From Pogona vitticeps (lineage: Eukaryota > Chordata > Lepidosauria > Squamata > Agamidae), in contig NC_135793.1 of NCBI RefSeq assembly GCF_051106095.1, positions 5,747,501-5,811,500 on the forward strand: a DNA stretch of 64,000 bases, read 5' to 3'. The notes below the pieces were generated by a model. The model was not told the origin of the DNA and did no database searches. It saw only the letters and a list, made by a program, of their open reading frames with translations. Position numbers and translations under genes: made by a program. This document shows positions 35,370 through 47,599 of this stretch, in pieces (position 1 is the stretch's first letter; each line of letters starts with the position of its first letter).

Positions 35370-35530
35370 TAGGGTGCCTGTTTTCAGGTTTTGCCAGGTA
35401 GAGAATATTCAGAAGTAGGTTACATTCCCAAGGCCACACAGGCTGGTTCTACTCACGAGGAGGCACAATGGGAGGATCGAACTCCCAACCTATGGCTCCA
35501 TGGCCAGATTCTTAAACCCTTGCACTAGTC
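35370..35530 (-). repeat. Sauria-type SINE
   Basis: Complement of the tRNA-like head ('cgaactcccaacctatggct') and body ('ccaaggccacacaggctgg'). Confidence 0.75.
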
Positions 35531-35912
35531 CTAGGTTCTGAAGCCATTCTCATGGGCGAGCCTTTGTGTTGTCTGTCTCACTTTGATGCTGCTGCGGAAG
35601 GCTTTGTTCCCTGTGACATTGTCGAAAATGCCTGCCCTAGGTCTCAAGGTTTGATCTTCACATCTTAGGAAATGAGATGCCACTGACCTGGGGAGACACA
35701 CACGAGTAAAACCACTCCTTAAATATCTCACTTACCTTAAAAACCCTACTGGGGTTGCTGGTAACTCACCATAAGTGGGTTGTGATTTTATGGCACATAA
35801 GAACAACACATTGGGAAATAAGGCCAGTGACTTGAATTGGATGTACAGTATGCCCAGGTAAATGTCTATTGGACCATGCCTTTGGCTTACATATCTGCAT
35901 CACAACTATATG

Positions 35913-36264
35913 TTGTTGTTTAATCGTTTAGTCATGTCCGACTCTTCATGACCCCATGGACCAGAGCACGCCAGGCCCTCCTGTCCTCCACTGCCTCCCG
36001 GAGTTGGGTCAAATTCATGTTGGTCGCTTCAATGACACTGTCCAACCATCTCATCCTCTGTCGTCCTCTTGCCTTCACACTTTCCCAACATCAGGGTCTT
36101 TTCCAGGGAGTCTTCTCTTCTCATGAGATGGCCAAAGGATTGGAGCCTCAGCTTCAGGATCTGTCCTTCCAGTGAGCACTCGGGGTTGATGTCCTTTAGA
36201 ATGGATAGGTTTTATGATTGTTAGCCGCCTAGAGTGGTCCTCGCCCGACCAGATAGGCGGGATA

Positions 36265-36320
<56 letters not shown>

Positions 36321-36615
36321 ACGAACGAACGAACGAACGAACGAACGAACGAACAAACAAACAAACAAACAAACAAACAAACAAACAAACAAACAAACAA
36401 ATAAATAAATTTTTCCTCTTTGCAGTCGAGGGGACTCTCAAGAGTTTCCTCCAGCAACACACTTCAAAAGCATCAATTCTTTGGCGGTCTGCTTTCTTTA
36501 TGGTCCAGCTCTCACTTCCATACATCACTATAGGGAAAAACCATAGCTTTGACTCTGCAGACTTTTGTTGGCAAGGTGATGTCTCTGCTTTTTAAGATGC
36601 TGTCAAGGTTTGTCA
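35913..36615 (-). repeat. Bov-B LINE 3' fragment, split by a later retroposon/microsatellite
   Basis: The minus strand encodes MMYGSESWTIKKADRQRIDA and, beyond the insertion, the same C-terminal segment as 7378-7839. The foreign block is about 36212-36412. Confidence 0.88.
36212..36412 (+). repeat. Retroposon 3' tail grown into (AAAT)n(CGAA)n(AACA)n
   Basis: 'ttagccgcctagagtggtcc' ... 'agataggcgggatatt', then 36265-36411 of three successive tetranucleotide arrays. Confidence 0.85.
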
Positions 36616-36904
36616 TTGCTTGAAAACCAATGTTCCAGGAGTACAGTGTATGTTTCGCATTTTTAAATATGCAAGGCGCCCTTGAATTTGAGTCTCGAGG
36701 TTCATTGGTTGCTCCCTACTAATTTTCTGAAGACAGAGGTCACCACATTTACTCCGGTGGTTATAAAGTCAGAACTATTAACAAGAATTGGAAAATGTGG
36801 GCCTGTTTTTCTGCAGTTTGGGGGTGGTGTGGGACAAGGGGAGGCAGGACCCTGAAAAAAACATTTGCCCAACGAGCATGATTTAAGGAGTGCGTTATTG
36901 TGGT

Positions 36905-37045
36905 GGTTATGGGCCATCAAGTTGCATCTGACTTAAGGCAAGCCTGGTAAGGTTTTAAAGATATATGAGTTATTTCAGCAGTGGTTTTACCACGACCACC
37001 TGGTCAAGCAGGGATGTGACCTGAATCGTGGACTACCGCTCTTCA
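36905..37045 (-). repeat. RTE-like repeat remnant
   Basis: 'ggccatcaagttgcatctga' begins the usual RTE tail complement. Degraded. Confidence 0.4.
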
Positions 37046-37049
37046 TGCC

Positions 37050-38000
37050 ATGACGCAGTGTCTTAATGAGACAGATATTTAAAAATGAAAGGAAGCCCAA
37101 CACAAAACTGTGTGATATGATGGGTGTGGTTGTTAAAAATAGTTGGTCTCTTCTGTTTTGCACCTACTCTTAAGCATGCATCAGGGTAGATTTGCACAGA
37201 CAACGGTGAATGAATTGAAAACGGTACGATCACTATATTTTTTTCTGGTGGAACCCCTTCAAATTTCAAGTACCAAGACTGCTCGTTTCTGTGTTTCCTT
37301 GTACATATTTTAGATTCTTCAGCAAGGGACTAAATATATCTGCTAAAGCCCAATCTCTAGATACAATCAACTGCACAATCAACAGCAAAATCAATTGAGC
37401 AATCAACTATGCAGATCAGATGGCTGGGCATAACGCCCAGTGAATTTCCACAAGCGTAGCTTTACTCTATGCCATTTGTCATAGGATTTCAAGCTTTATT
37501 TTATGTCGTTTACTCAACGTGAAGGTCATTTGTGAGGAGGAAGCAGGGAGCGAGACAGCCACATAGGCAGCCTTGAGCTCCTTGGAGAGAGAAAAATCAG
37601 GATAGCCAAGTAATTCATAAATAAACAAACATCATTATTGGAATAACTGTCAAATATGTAATAGCATCTTGGACGCCCATTTCACACCCCATGTCCAGTT
37701 TCTTTCCAGGGAAAGAGGAAGGAAGTCTATTGATCTACATATAGATCTAGAAAAGAAAAGAGCAGGAGAAGCATCCAGTCTGTCTATCTGCTTACCCCCT
37801 GCCCCTGGCAGCCTAGCAACACAATTGTTTGAGAAGCAAAGCAATCCTAGCTCCCAGCCTGTGGGTGCCCAGGTTTCTGCTGTATGGTAGTCTTCCCTAG
37901 TAGCAGAAGCAGGTAAGAGCATCAGCTATACTAAGTTTGGTACATTAGTGCTTGCCTGATCTGCCATTTTAATGTCCCACAATGTCCCTTGCTTCACTTC
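37050..38000. other. Gene-free stretch, nothing recognised
   Basis: Apart from a few scattered caatcaac repeats (37363-37410), nothing is seen. Confidence 0.35.
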
Positions 38001-38005
38001 ATATT

Positions 38006-38110
38006 CCTAGAATCATGGAGTGGGAAGGGGCCTCTAAGGCCATTGAGTCCAACCCCTTGCTCAAGGCAGGAATCCCAGTGAAAGCATCTCTGACCGATGG
38101 TGGTCCATGG
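38006..38110 (-). repeat. CR1 LINE 3' end fragment
   Basis: 'agaatcatggagtgggaagg' and 'ggccattgagtccaacccc' are the CR1 3' terminus in complement. Confidence 0.82.
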
Positions 38111-38700
38111 AATCGCAGAACAGCTTCAGGGCATTGTGGGAAATTTAGATCATGGTGCATTGGAGAAATGAAAAGAACTTGAGCAGCTACCCATAACGCT
38201 AAGGGTTAATACCCGCCTTGGAGCAAAGAATGTGAAGACGTAGGGTAGACACCCCTTTTCTCCGACTGATAGGAAAAGCAAATTTGTCTTCATTACAAAG
38301 CAATCACTTGGAGTGTTTATGGAAAATGGCACTTGTGAGAGAGATAAAATCAAGGCTAGACGGAAGATCCAGGATGTAGGATATACAGGAAGCCAACGCC
38401 AGCGGTGTTTATTCACTAGCGCTTAGTGAGGCTTTTATAGCAACGCCGCCACCTAAAGAATGAATCCTATTTGAGCATACTAACTCCGTGGAAGCTTTAT
38501 TTGAAATAAGAACTTGCAGGAGCAAAATGTTTAGACAAGCTAAGCTGAACGCTCAGGAGACCGGAGACGCCACAAAAGGAGCTACATGCCACCTCCTCTT
38601 AGGAAATCATCATCCTTTAGGACAATAAACTGTTGCACTCTGTTGAGAAACGGGCAGTTTCCAGGCATCGAACTCCCAACAGTTCAATTTGTTTACTAAA

Positions 38701-38752
38701 TAAGGATGCTTGTCCGTAGAATTTCATAAGGATGCTTGCCCGTAGAATTTCG
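38701..38752. repeat. 26-bp tandem duplication
   Basis: Units 38701-38726 and 38727-38752 (taaggatgcttg-ccgtagaa...) differ at two positions. Confidence 0.9.
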
Positions 38753-38759
38753 GCCATCC

Positions 38760-41540
38760 TGGAATTTGGTCCTTGACACGCTGGAACACACAAATCCTAT
38801 CCCATCTCCAAGTGGAAAGTAAGGGGGGTACTGTCTGGGAAACATTTGGGAAGAAAATGCCAAGGAAAGCTCTCGTGTTTGTATGCATTTTGTGGCGTTT
38901 TGTGAAATACACAGAAATGGGCCCTTGAAGGAATCAATGAGTATTTGTCAATAGTTGTTGTTAGTAACAAGGAACTGGAATACATTACTTTTGCAGATAG
39001 CATAATAGTAATGGTCACAGTTCCTTTATGGTCTAAAGTAGTAATGGAACGAATTACTTCTCAAGAATAACAGTCCATGATCTGGGTTAGATCTTATTGA
39101 ATGGTGCTTCCGAGCATGACTTTGGGGACGGGGCGCAGATGACTTTGGGGGCAGGTTAGGTCCCGGTTGCGCTGCCGTTGCTCCGGCAGCTGTTTGAAGA
39201 GACCAGATGTTGGCACTTTTAAGTCAGTAGATTTCCAAGAGGATGGAAGAGAATAGCCAGCAGGCGGGCAAGCGACCCAACATTGTGTGAGTCAGTCTCG
39301 GCCGGAAAAAAAAAAAAACGGGGAGGGATGATCTGAGTAACAAGCTGGTAAAATCAACAAGACATTGGACCAGAGAGTTAAAAAAAGGACACTTCACAAA
39401 AGGATAGAAATAAATAGGAGGCAGAACAGAACAGGCTGGAAGATGAAGTGACTCAATTAGTGGTGCATTTGTATGGAGTGGAAGCAAGTCCATTTCAACA
39501 CATCAGAGGGGTCTGCTTTTATTTTATTTCTCCTTCTTCTTCTTCTTCTTCTCATCCTGTGAGTCAGCTTTATTATCTGCTTCCTCATAGTGCTGGAAAC
39601 TATTGTTCCTGCCTTTCTGGAGTAGGATTATAGAGAGCAAAGCCTCTGAAAGACTTGGGCCCAGACCCATTATAATAGGTCCAAAACAGCTGCTCACTTA
39701 ATGCTTCCGCAGGATTTCATTTGACAGTGGGAGCGAATGCTCCCTTTGAGCTCAGCTAGTGCTGCTAGACGCAGGGCTTTTCCACGGAGATAGCTCTGTT
39801 TCTCTCCTTAATATACTAGATTCTGTGCTAATGTTATTGGTATTTCCCCTCCATCCCTCCAACATTTGTGCTGTTTTTCTGAGTGACCTTTTCCATAACT
39901 ATCAGCGGTTTTTCATTCCTCTTGATAGCTTGGTTTAATATCACTTTGTAAAGGTGCTTGGGTTTAGCACTATGGAACTTCCCATTTGGAATTTATTCCA
40001 TTCTTTCCCTCCTTTATGAATGTGGGATATTGTGCCTTTCTAGTCAAAACACCAAGAAATGGCCTAATATCCAACCTCGATAGTTTGGATTCTTTCCAAA
40101 TAAAGAAAAGTGGGTGCAGCCAACGATTCTCTTTCAAGATAAGCAAGTTCGGTCTTTTCAATTTATATGAGCTATTTTATATCTAGGATTGCTTGGGGTC
40201 ACCTATTTCTGAATGCAGGGGGATAAAACATTTCTTAAATTTTTTTTTCAGAAAATCATAATTAAAAGAAATCAAATTGAAAACTTTCTGTCCAAACTTC
40301 CCCAGATTTGGCACAGAGCAAGAAACTGTTTGCTACAACCATGCCAAAATTCGTGCTAATCTGGTTTAAGAGTTATAATTATTTGTTTTGGGGGAGCCAC
40401 ATTTTTAGAATTGCCATGTAGAATGTTGATGGGCTTTCCTGCACAAAATCATTATTGCACTCTCATGCAGCATTAAGGTCTGGTGACAGCCTCCTAGTCG
40501 GAAGCTTTTAATTGTCAGTTAAGCAAGCAGACAACAAACTCTGGAAGAGAAAACTTCACGAAAGAAAAAGATTTCTTAAATACTTTCAAATGATTCCTAA
40601 AAGAGAAGTGGGTTTTTAAAGGAGAAGTCTATCAGTCTAATGCTCACACACATCATGGAGACATAGTTAGTTCCATCCCAGGTGTGTTGGACTCTGTCCC
40701 CCATCTTCTACTGCTTCAGGGATGATAGGATTTGTAGTCCAAAGGACTTCTGCATCAGTAGAGAAATGATGAGTCTAGAGAATGGCGAGGTTCACAAATG
40801 CCTTTCCATTGTCATAAAGATGGCTAAAGTTTCAGAGTGGACTCTTGACTTACCAGGTGGAGCTACTGTTCATATCCCTTTGGTTTTTACTATAGCAACC
40901 CCATCCATTGTGCATCTGTGATTTAATTAGGGGGAAGATGGCTGCTTATCTCCATCAGTGAATTAATTAGAGAACAGGCTGAGCCTGGAGGATGCTCAAC
41001 CTTCAGCCCTTCTAAATGTCCCCTTCCTTTATGCCATGCTATTATAATCCAGATCCATGGACAGCTGTGATAATTGTATATAAATGCTAGGTATTTGGGT
41101 GTAAGGTATCAAGGCAGTGTTGGTCAGGCTCAAAAATTCTGCTATGGTCTCTTTGTTCACACTTGCAGACAGAAAAGATCACTCCAGAATGGGTCATTTT
41201 GGGGGGAAGGGAGTGATTTTCTTCTGTCTTTGTGGGGACCATTCCAACTTGGTCCCCCCAAAAGATCCAACTTTGGCACAGAACAGAGTTGGTCTGGGTA
41301 GCATATCATGTGGTCATTGGGAGATAGCTTGCACCAGACCGTGCCAGAAACAGTCCAAAACGCAAGCTGATCCCCTGTCCGATTGCATCCTTGTTTTCTA
41401 AGAAAGAAGCATGGACATGATTTGTTTATAAAGGAGGAAGTGCATTCAGGTAATCATTCCAAGCTTCAAAGAGAGGAATCCATGAGTCAACACTGCTGCT
41501 GTACTGCTGTGTGCATCTCCGATACTTTTGACACTTTAGT
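38760..41540. other. Gene-free stretch; only a short (TTC)n at 39526-39552
   Basis: No exon or well-supported repeat. 40240-40440 has the look of an old repeat but was not identified. Confidence 0.35.
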
Positions 41541-41550
41541 AACTTGGTTG

Positions 41551-41816
41551 TAGAGATGGGCACAAAGGGCCGGTTCAGTGCCGGTTCATGCCGGTTTGTT
41601 TTTCGGCCAAATGGGTGTTCAGTGGTTCCCAGTCCCGCCTGCTCCAGTGGGTGCCCACTCAGAGGCAGTGCCTGGAGGCCCCAGGGCAAGGGGAGCTGAG
41701 GGGCTGCCCTTGAGTGGGTGCCCACTGGAGCAGGTGAAGCTGGGAAACCACCAAACCGTTCGGCTGAAAAGCAAACCAGCACGCACGACTGAACTGGCAG
41801 TCCGTGCCCATCTCTA
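41551..41816. mobile_element. hAT-type MITE, copy 2, perfect 8-bp target-site duplication
   Basis: Termini tagagatgggcac / gtgcccatctcta. CTTGGTTG lies at 41543-41550 and 41817-41824. An 8-bp duplication and a TAGAG start are hallmarks of hAT elements. There is no transposase frame, so it is non-autonomous. Confidence 0.92.
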
Positions 41817-41829
41817 CTTGGTTGATTTA

Positions 41830-42950
41830 ATCAACCAGATCAACACCTAGTTTAGCTATCCTACACCTCTAGTACCATCAGTGTGGTCTGAAGAGGAGGG
41901 AAAGATCTTGTCGTCTAAAATAGCTTCCCATTAACCGTGGAAAGAAAACAGAGGAAGAGAGGGAAATCATCATGGACGCGAGTGACTGGATATATTTGGC
42001 ATGAACGTCATTCCAATTTCAATGGAATCCACATGGTGCCATTGTCTCAAGAATGGCGGGCCAGGTCTGCAGCTGAACGCGTAGACTCCGTGAGATGATG
42101 AGCAAGATCATGAGACGAAGGGAAGGCAACAGAAGTATTATGCAGCGGGTTGGTGGAGGAGACAAAAGACACTGAAGTTATGTGTGTGTTCATTTGAGAC
42201 TCATTGTTTGAGCTGTTCGGAAATGCATGCGGTGGGGGCTCTTTGTTTTCATTGCAGTCGGGCCCTCCCTTCCAAGCACCCCGTTAGATACAGAGCATGG
42301 CGAACAGAAGTTAGGGCTGAAAATGAGTCACCGACTCAAGTCTGGGAAGGATCTGGCCGTGGCACACGCAGTCCCCTGAACCTTAGAGAGCTGGTCAACG
42401 GGAACCGTTGGCTTGGGTGTTTAGCGGGGGAGTCGAGGGGTGGGGAGGAAGGCTGGAGGAAGGCTGTGCAGGATAAAGGCCAAAGGCTGGTGAGGGAGCA
42501 GCTGATCTGCACCGTGTTGGTCTTCCCGCCTTGGACTGTGGAAAGCTACCTCTGCAGCAAGGGTGAAATGGCTTGCCCGGTGTAGAAGAACGGAGAGCAG
42601 TGTGAGGCCTCTCTAGACGGGCTTTGTTTCAGGAGAGGAGAGGAATGGTTTTTAGACAGATTTGAGCCGGATGTTCCAGGAAGATGAAGACTATGCATGC
42701 AGGGAGAAAGAAGACCACCAAGTACGGGTGGGAGGGGATCTCTTGGAAGAATGTTATAGCAGGACGATCAGGAACCACGTAGTGTCCTCGGAGCTGCAGA
42801 AGTGGGATCACGGTGGACTCCCCTTAGACAGCGGTTTTAAGCCCCTGGAACAGGGACAGCAGGTACTAGCAGAGAAAAAGGAAGGGCCAGGGAGGGTTCT
42901 GTCTATTCCCGAAACTTCCTAGAGGAGGAGGAGATGTGTTATATTAGTTT
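41830..42950. other. Gene-free stretch, nothing recognised
   Basis: The 133-codon plus frame at 42184-42585 has no recognised domain. Confidence 0.35.
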
Positions 42951-42954
42951 GTTG

Positions 42955-43320
42955 TTAGGTGACATCAAGTCACCTCCAACTTAGTTTGAATGAGTGATCT
43001 CCAAAACATCCTGTCCTCAATAGCCCTGTTCGGCTCTTGCAAACTCAAGCCTGGGGCTTCCTTTAAGGACTCAGCCCATCTCACCTTAGGCCTTCCTCTT
43101 CTCCTGCTGCCCTCCGTCATTTCCAGAATTTATGGCCCTTTCTAGAGAATCCTGCCTCCTCCCGATGTGCCCAAAGTAGGATGGCCTCGGCTTCATCATG
43201 TTTGCTTCCAGAGACAAAGAGAGAGAGTTCAGGCTTGATCTGATTCGGGACCCACTGGGCCGTCTTCCTGGCAGTCCCGGGTATCTGTGAAGCTCTCCTC
43301 CAGCACCACATTTCAAAGAA
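42955..43320 (-). repeat. RTE/Bov-B-related LINE 3' fragment, older subfamily
   Basis: The minus strand recalls YFGHIGRRQDSLERAI and a CGAGGELHRYPG segment. The tail is the RTE phrase 'ggtgacatcaagtcacctcc' in complement. Confidence 0.7.
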
Positions 43321-43329
43321 TTTTTTTGA

Positions 43330-44120
43330 AATAAAGCTTTACGAAGCAACACAAGACTGAGGGGGGAGGGACATCCTTGCCCTTCTCAGGATGTCATAGG
43401 AGTAGTGTTGGCTCCCAGAAATGTGGGCCCCAAAGACAGAAGAGACCTTGAAGAGATTCATCAAGGCATTATCCCCCCCCCCTTTTTTTCTTCTTCCCCT
43501 GTTCCATGCATGAGCAAATGCTGTTGCTGGACACAGTGACTACGCAAATGACTATGGGACTGTGGCTAAGACAGTGAAGCACCAGATGTTTTGATTGCCT
43601 CTGCCTTTTGAAGCTCAAGGTCAAGGAGGAGACACAAATTTATTGGGAGTGAAGAACTAACTGGACAGATGGTGCCGGTGGCCTTCTCCACCCTTGCCCT
43701 GGACCCTATTTCATGATCTCCTGAAACTCAATACTTCTCTCTCTGAAAAGAAATAAAGACAGAGGGAGATAAAGAAAGAATACAGAAATGATGTGGGAGG
43801 AGGAAACACCTATTATCGGGGGTGTTTTGTCACCGCTGGATGTTTGAGGGTTTGCTAACATATGAAGCAACTGTAATTAGTCAATCCCTTTATCCCTCCC
43901 CAAAAAAAGTATTTGTAGCCAGGTTCATGATTTCGATGAACAATGTGCACCCCCCCTTTGAAAAAAATAAACCCAGTTACACATGTGGATCTCAATCCAG
44001 TTTGATAATCTCAGCCAGACTAGACCCACTGGATCAGTTGAGTTGCAAAAGCGTTGATCCATCTTTCTGCAGTTGGCACAATGGGTTTATTTTAGTTGAG
44101 ACCACCAATTGGTTTAATAA
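43330..44120. other. Gene-free stretch, nothing recognised
   Basis: No supported feature. Confidence 0.35.
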
Positions 44121-44125
44121 ATGCT

Positions 44126-44315
44126 GGATAGCTTGATTCCCCACTTGTGCCTCCTGGGAGAAGAGCCGGCCTGGGTAGCCTTGGGCAAGCTGCACAGTCC
44201 CAAGGTTGCCCCTAGAGGAAGGGAAGGGTAAAGCACTTCTGAGTATTCTCTACCTGGAAAACGCTGAAAAGGGTCACCATGTCAGAATTGACCTGACAGC
44301 ACATAATTATCACTA
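44126..44315 (+). repeat. Sauria-type SINE, head deleted internally
   Basis: 'atgctggatagc' jumps straight to 'ttgattccccacttgtgcct'. Body and Bov-B-like tail are intact. Confidence 0.82.
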
Positions 44316-44419
44316 CCAATTGGTTTAGACACTGTAGCTACTCAAAACTGTGGAAAACATTGTGTTGAGTAGGCATCAAAGTCATGACATTTACTAGCAT
44401 GCTGGGGAAAAACTGGACA

Positions 44420-44591
<172 letters not shown>

Positions 44592-44599
44592 ATTAAAAA

Positions 44600-45180
<581 letters not shown>

Positions 45181-45199
45181 TCTAGTCTATCCTAATCTG

Positions 45200-47420
45200 A
45201 TAGGCCACATATTTTTTTTTAAAAAAACAATCAATCAATAGAAACAATTAAACTTAAATTTGGTCAACAGGTTTCCACAGAAACAGCAAAGGTTGCTTAA
45301 CCAAAATTCCAAAAGGAAGCTGGGTTTCACAGCAGTAGTAAACATGACGTACGTTGTCTATTTTCAGAAGCCGTTCCATGGGGTTGTTTGTTGCCCTTTA
45401 GGTACACAATGAGCTTCCCGGACTCATTCTAATCAACCTTTTGCATGGGCTGAAACCAAGGAAACTGGGAATGCACCGTTATTACTGCTGACGGCGTTGT
45501 GAAATGCAGCGGAAAGTAGCTGGAGAGTAATACTCATAATTAATAGAATCGGCAACACCAGGACCTCAGCCCTCAGGCGTCAAGTCCGGAGACAGAGAGA
45601 AGAAATAGATGTGAACACTGGAACATCTCCCCCTCTTGTTCTATAGTATAAGGGACTGGGGTGTGTGTGGTCAGGAGAGAGGCCCCAGGGGGATCTGGGT
45701 GGTGTGAAAAAGGGGTAAGAGAGGAAGAGGAAAGAACTAGAGGAAGAGGAGGGGGAAAGGTGTACTGGAGTCGGAAGCATCATCAGAGATGTGGGAACAG
45801 TAGTCCCTGGTCTTCTGTGCTTCTAGGGGAGGATTGGCCACTGGTCCACCAAGATCGATGGATAGGGGAGTGGGTCACAGCCCCAAAGAGGAGCCATCGT
45901 AGGGGAGCACCCCCCTTCCCCCCCACCAGGTCCGCCACAGTGGTGACCAGACCAGACCAAGGAGCCTGACCTGGAGAAACGGACGGTGACCCAAAGAGGT
46001 GCTGGAGGCAGCGACTGACGACACCAGGGCTTCGTCCAGCTGCCTTGAGAGGAAGAGGAGTCGTTCTGCCAGGAAGACCGTTCTTGGGGGGCGTCCGGTT
46101 GCTGGGGCAAGTGCCGAGACTTCAGCCCCAGTTGTACAGATATGGGATGCAGTGGGAAGGGGGGGGGCTAGTGCAGGGAACTGATCCACGCAGGACTGGG
46201 TGTCCCAGACTACTGACAAACCCAGTTCCTCTGCCCCATAAAGTCTGGCTGGACCCTATCTGAGCCTGTAGGGTGTACAGGGGCTGTGTTGAAAGAGGCA
46301 CTCCCCAGCTCCCACTCAGTGAGATGAGCCTAGCCAAGAAAAAAAATTATATCCCACAACAATGACAGTGTGACCTTGTTTGATCCACACAGAATGAGCT
46401 CATTGTCAGAACGAGTATCGGGGACAGACCGGCCCCTACCCTATGGATGTTTGGGACTAGAGTTCTTATTCGCTCTAGCTAGTTGTGGCCAAACGATCGA
46501 GGACGATGGGACCTGTAGTCCAGAATATCTGGGGATCGCCAGATTGCCCCCCCCTCGTGCACTCTTTTCTTCGTAATAGAAACACAGCACTCATAAAGGT
46601 GGATCCATCATGGCCCCCCGGCATTCCTTGCCTTTACTTTCAGGGCTCATGAAAACGGACTGGATTTTAAAAGACAAGGTTACAAAGAACCATTCCTTCC
46701 CCCCCACTCGCTCTCCGTTTGCAAGACCAAAGACTGTAAAGCCAACTATATCCTGCTACATGATGAGGCAAAACGCTCTTCTGTTCCAAGGTCAATGGTC
46801 ATTTAATATTTGAAGGGAACAGCAGATGGCTTGAGCTCGTTTTAGACCGTCTTTCTCGGAAATGCGCACATCCTGTGTAAGCTGGGCTTGGGTGTTGGTT
46901 TTCTCATTTTCTCTGCCACTTTTTCCATTGTAGGTCATCAAATGGCCATGTGTCTTAAACAACCAGAACAGGTGGAGACTAAAGACAACAGTGTGGCAAC
47001 CCTTGGAGGGGCAGAGGAAAAAAGCAAGATTTTTTTTTAAAAGTCTGTTAGGACAGCGCTGATGTACTACGGTGCTTAGGGGAAAAAATTAAATGGGAGT
47101 AGAGAGGAGGGAGCAAGGAGAGTTGTTTGCTTGTTTCTTGTGTTTCCATAAGGGAGATGAACCAAGGAGGGTTGTTTGAGGTGCATATGCTATTTGGACT
47201 CAAGGATCACAATATCGTACTGGATCTCTATCCAACCTTAAATGGCTCTTTTTAGCCTGCTCCAATATGCTCCAATCGAGTCTCCTGCCCCATTGAAAAA
47301 GAACATGGAGGCTTATAGGGTGAGGAGGAAACCAAGGGGTATAAGGAGCACTAAACATGGCTACCTATCTTTGAAAAGAGATAAAAGGGTGACTTCCCTA
47401 CTTCTATTTCAGCTGACAGT
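45200..47420. other. Gene-free stretch with a GC-rich block at 45540-46340
   Basis: The GC-rich block stands out from its surroundings but shows no exon chain. 46515-46545 has a half foldback motif (cctgtagtccagaatatctg). Confidence 0.35.
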
Positions 47421-47594
47421 TGGAAGGAAGGAAGGAAGGAAGGAAGGAAGGAAGGAAGGAAGGAAGGAAGGAAGGAAGGAAGGAAGGAGCTGGTGATGAA
47501 TGGAAGGAAGGAAGGAAAGAAAGAAGGAAGGAAGGAGCTGATGATGAATGGAAGGAAAGAAGGAGCTGATGATGAATGGAAGGAAGGAAGAAAG
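47421..47594. repeat. (GGAA)n with embedded gagctgatgatgaat minisatellite
   Basis: GGAA arrays are separated by three copies of 'ggagctg-tgatgaatgga'. Confidence 0.95.
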
Positions 47595-47599
47595 TGGCT

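Noticed and set aside
45661-46219. Overlapping 102-114 codon frames in the GC-rich block
   Set aside because: Open on both strands because of base composition; no conserved motif.
45540-46340. Possible LTR-element fossil
   Set aside because: No terminal repeats, primer site or protein similarity could be supported; left as unclassified.
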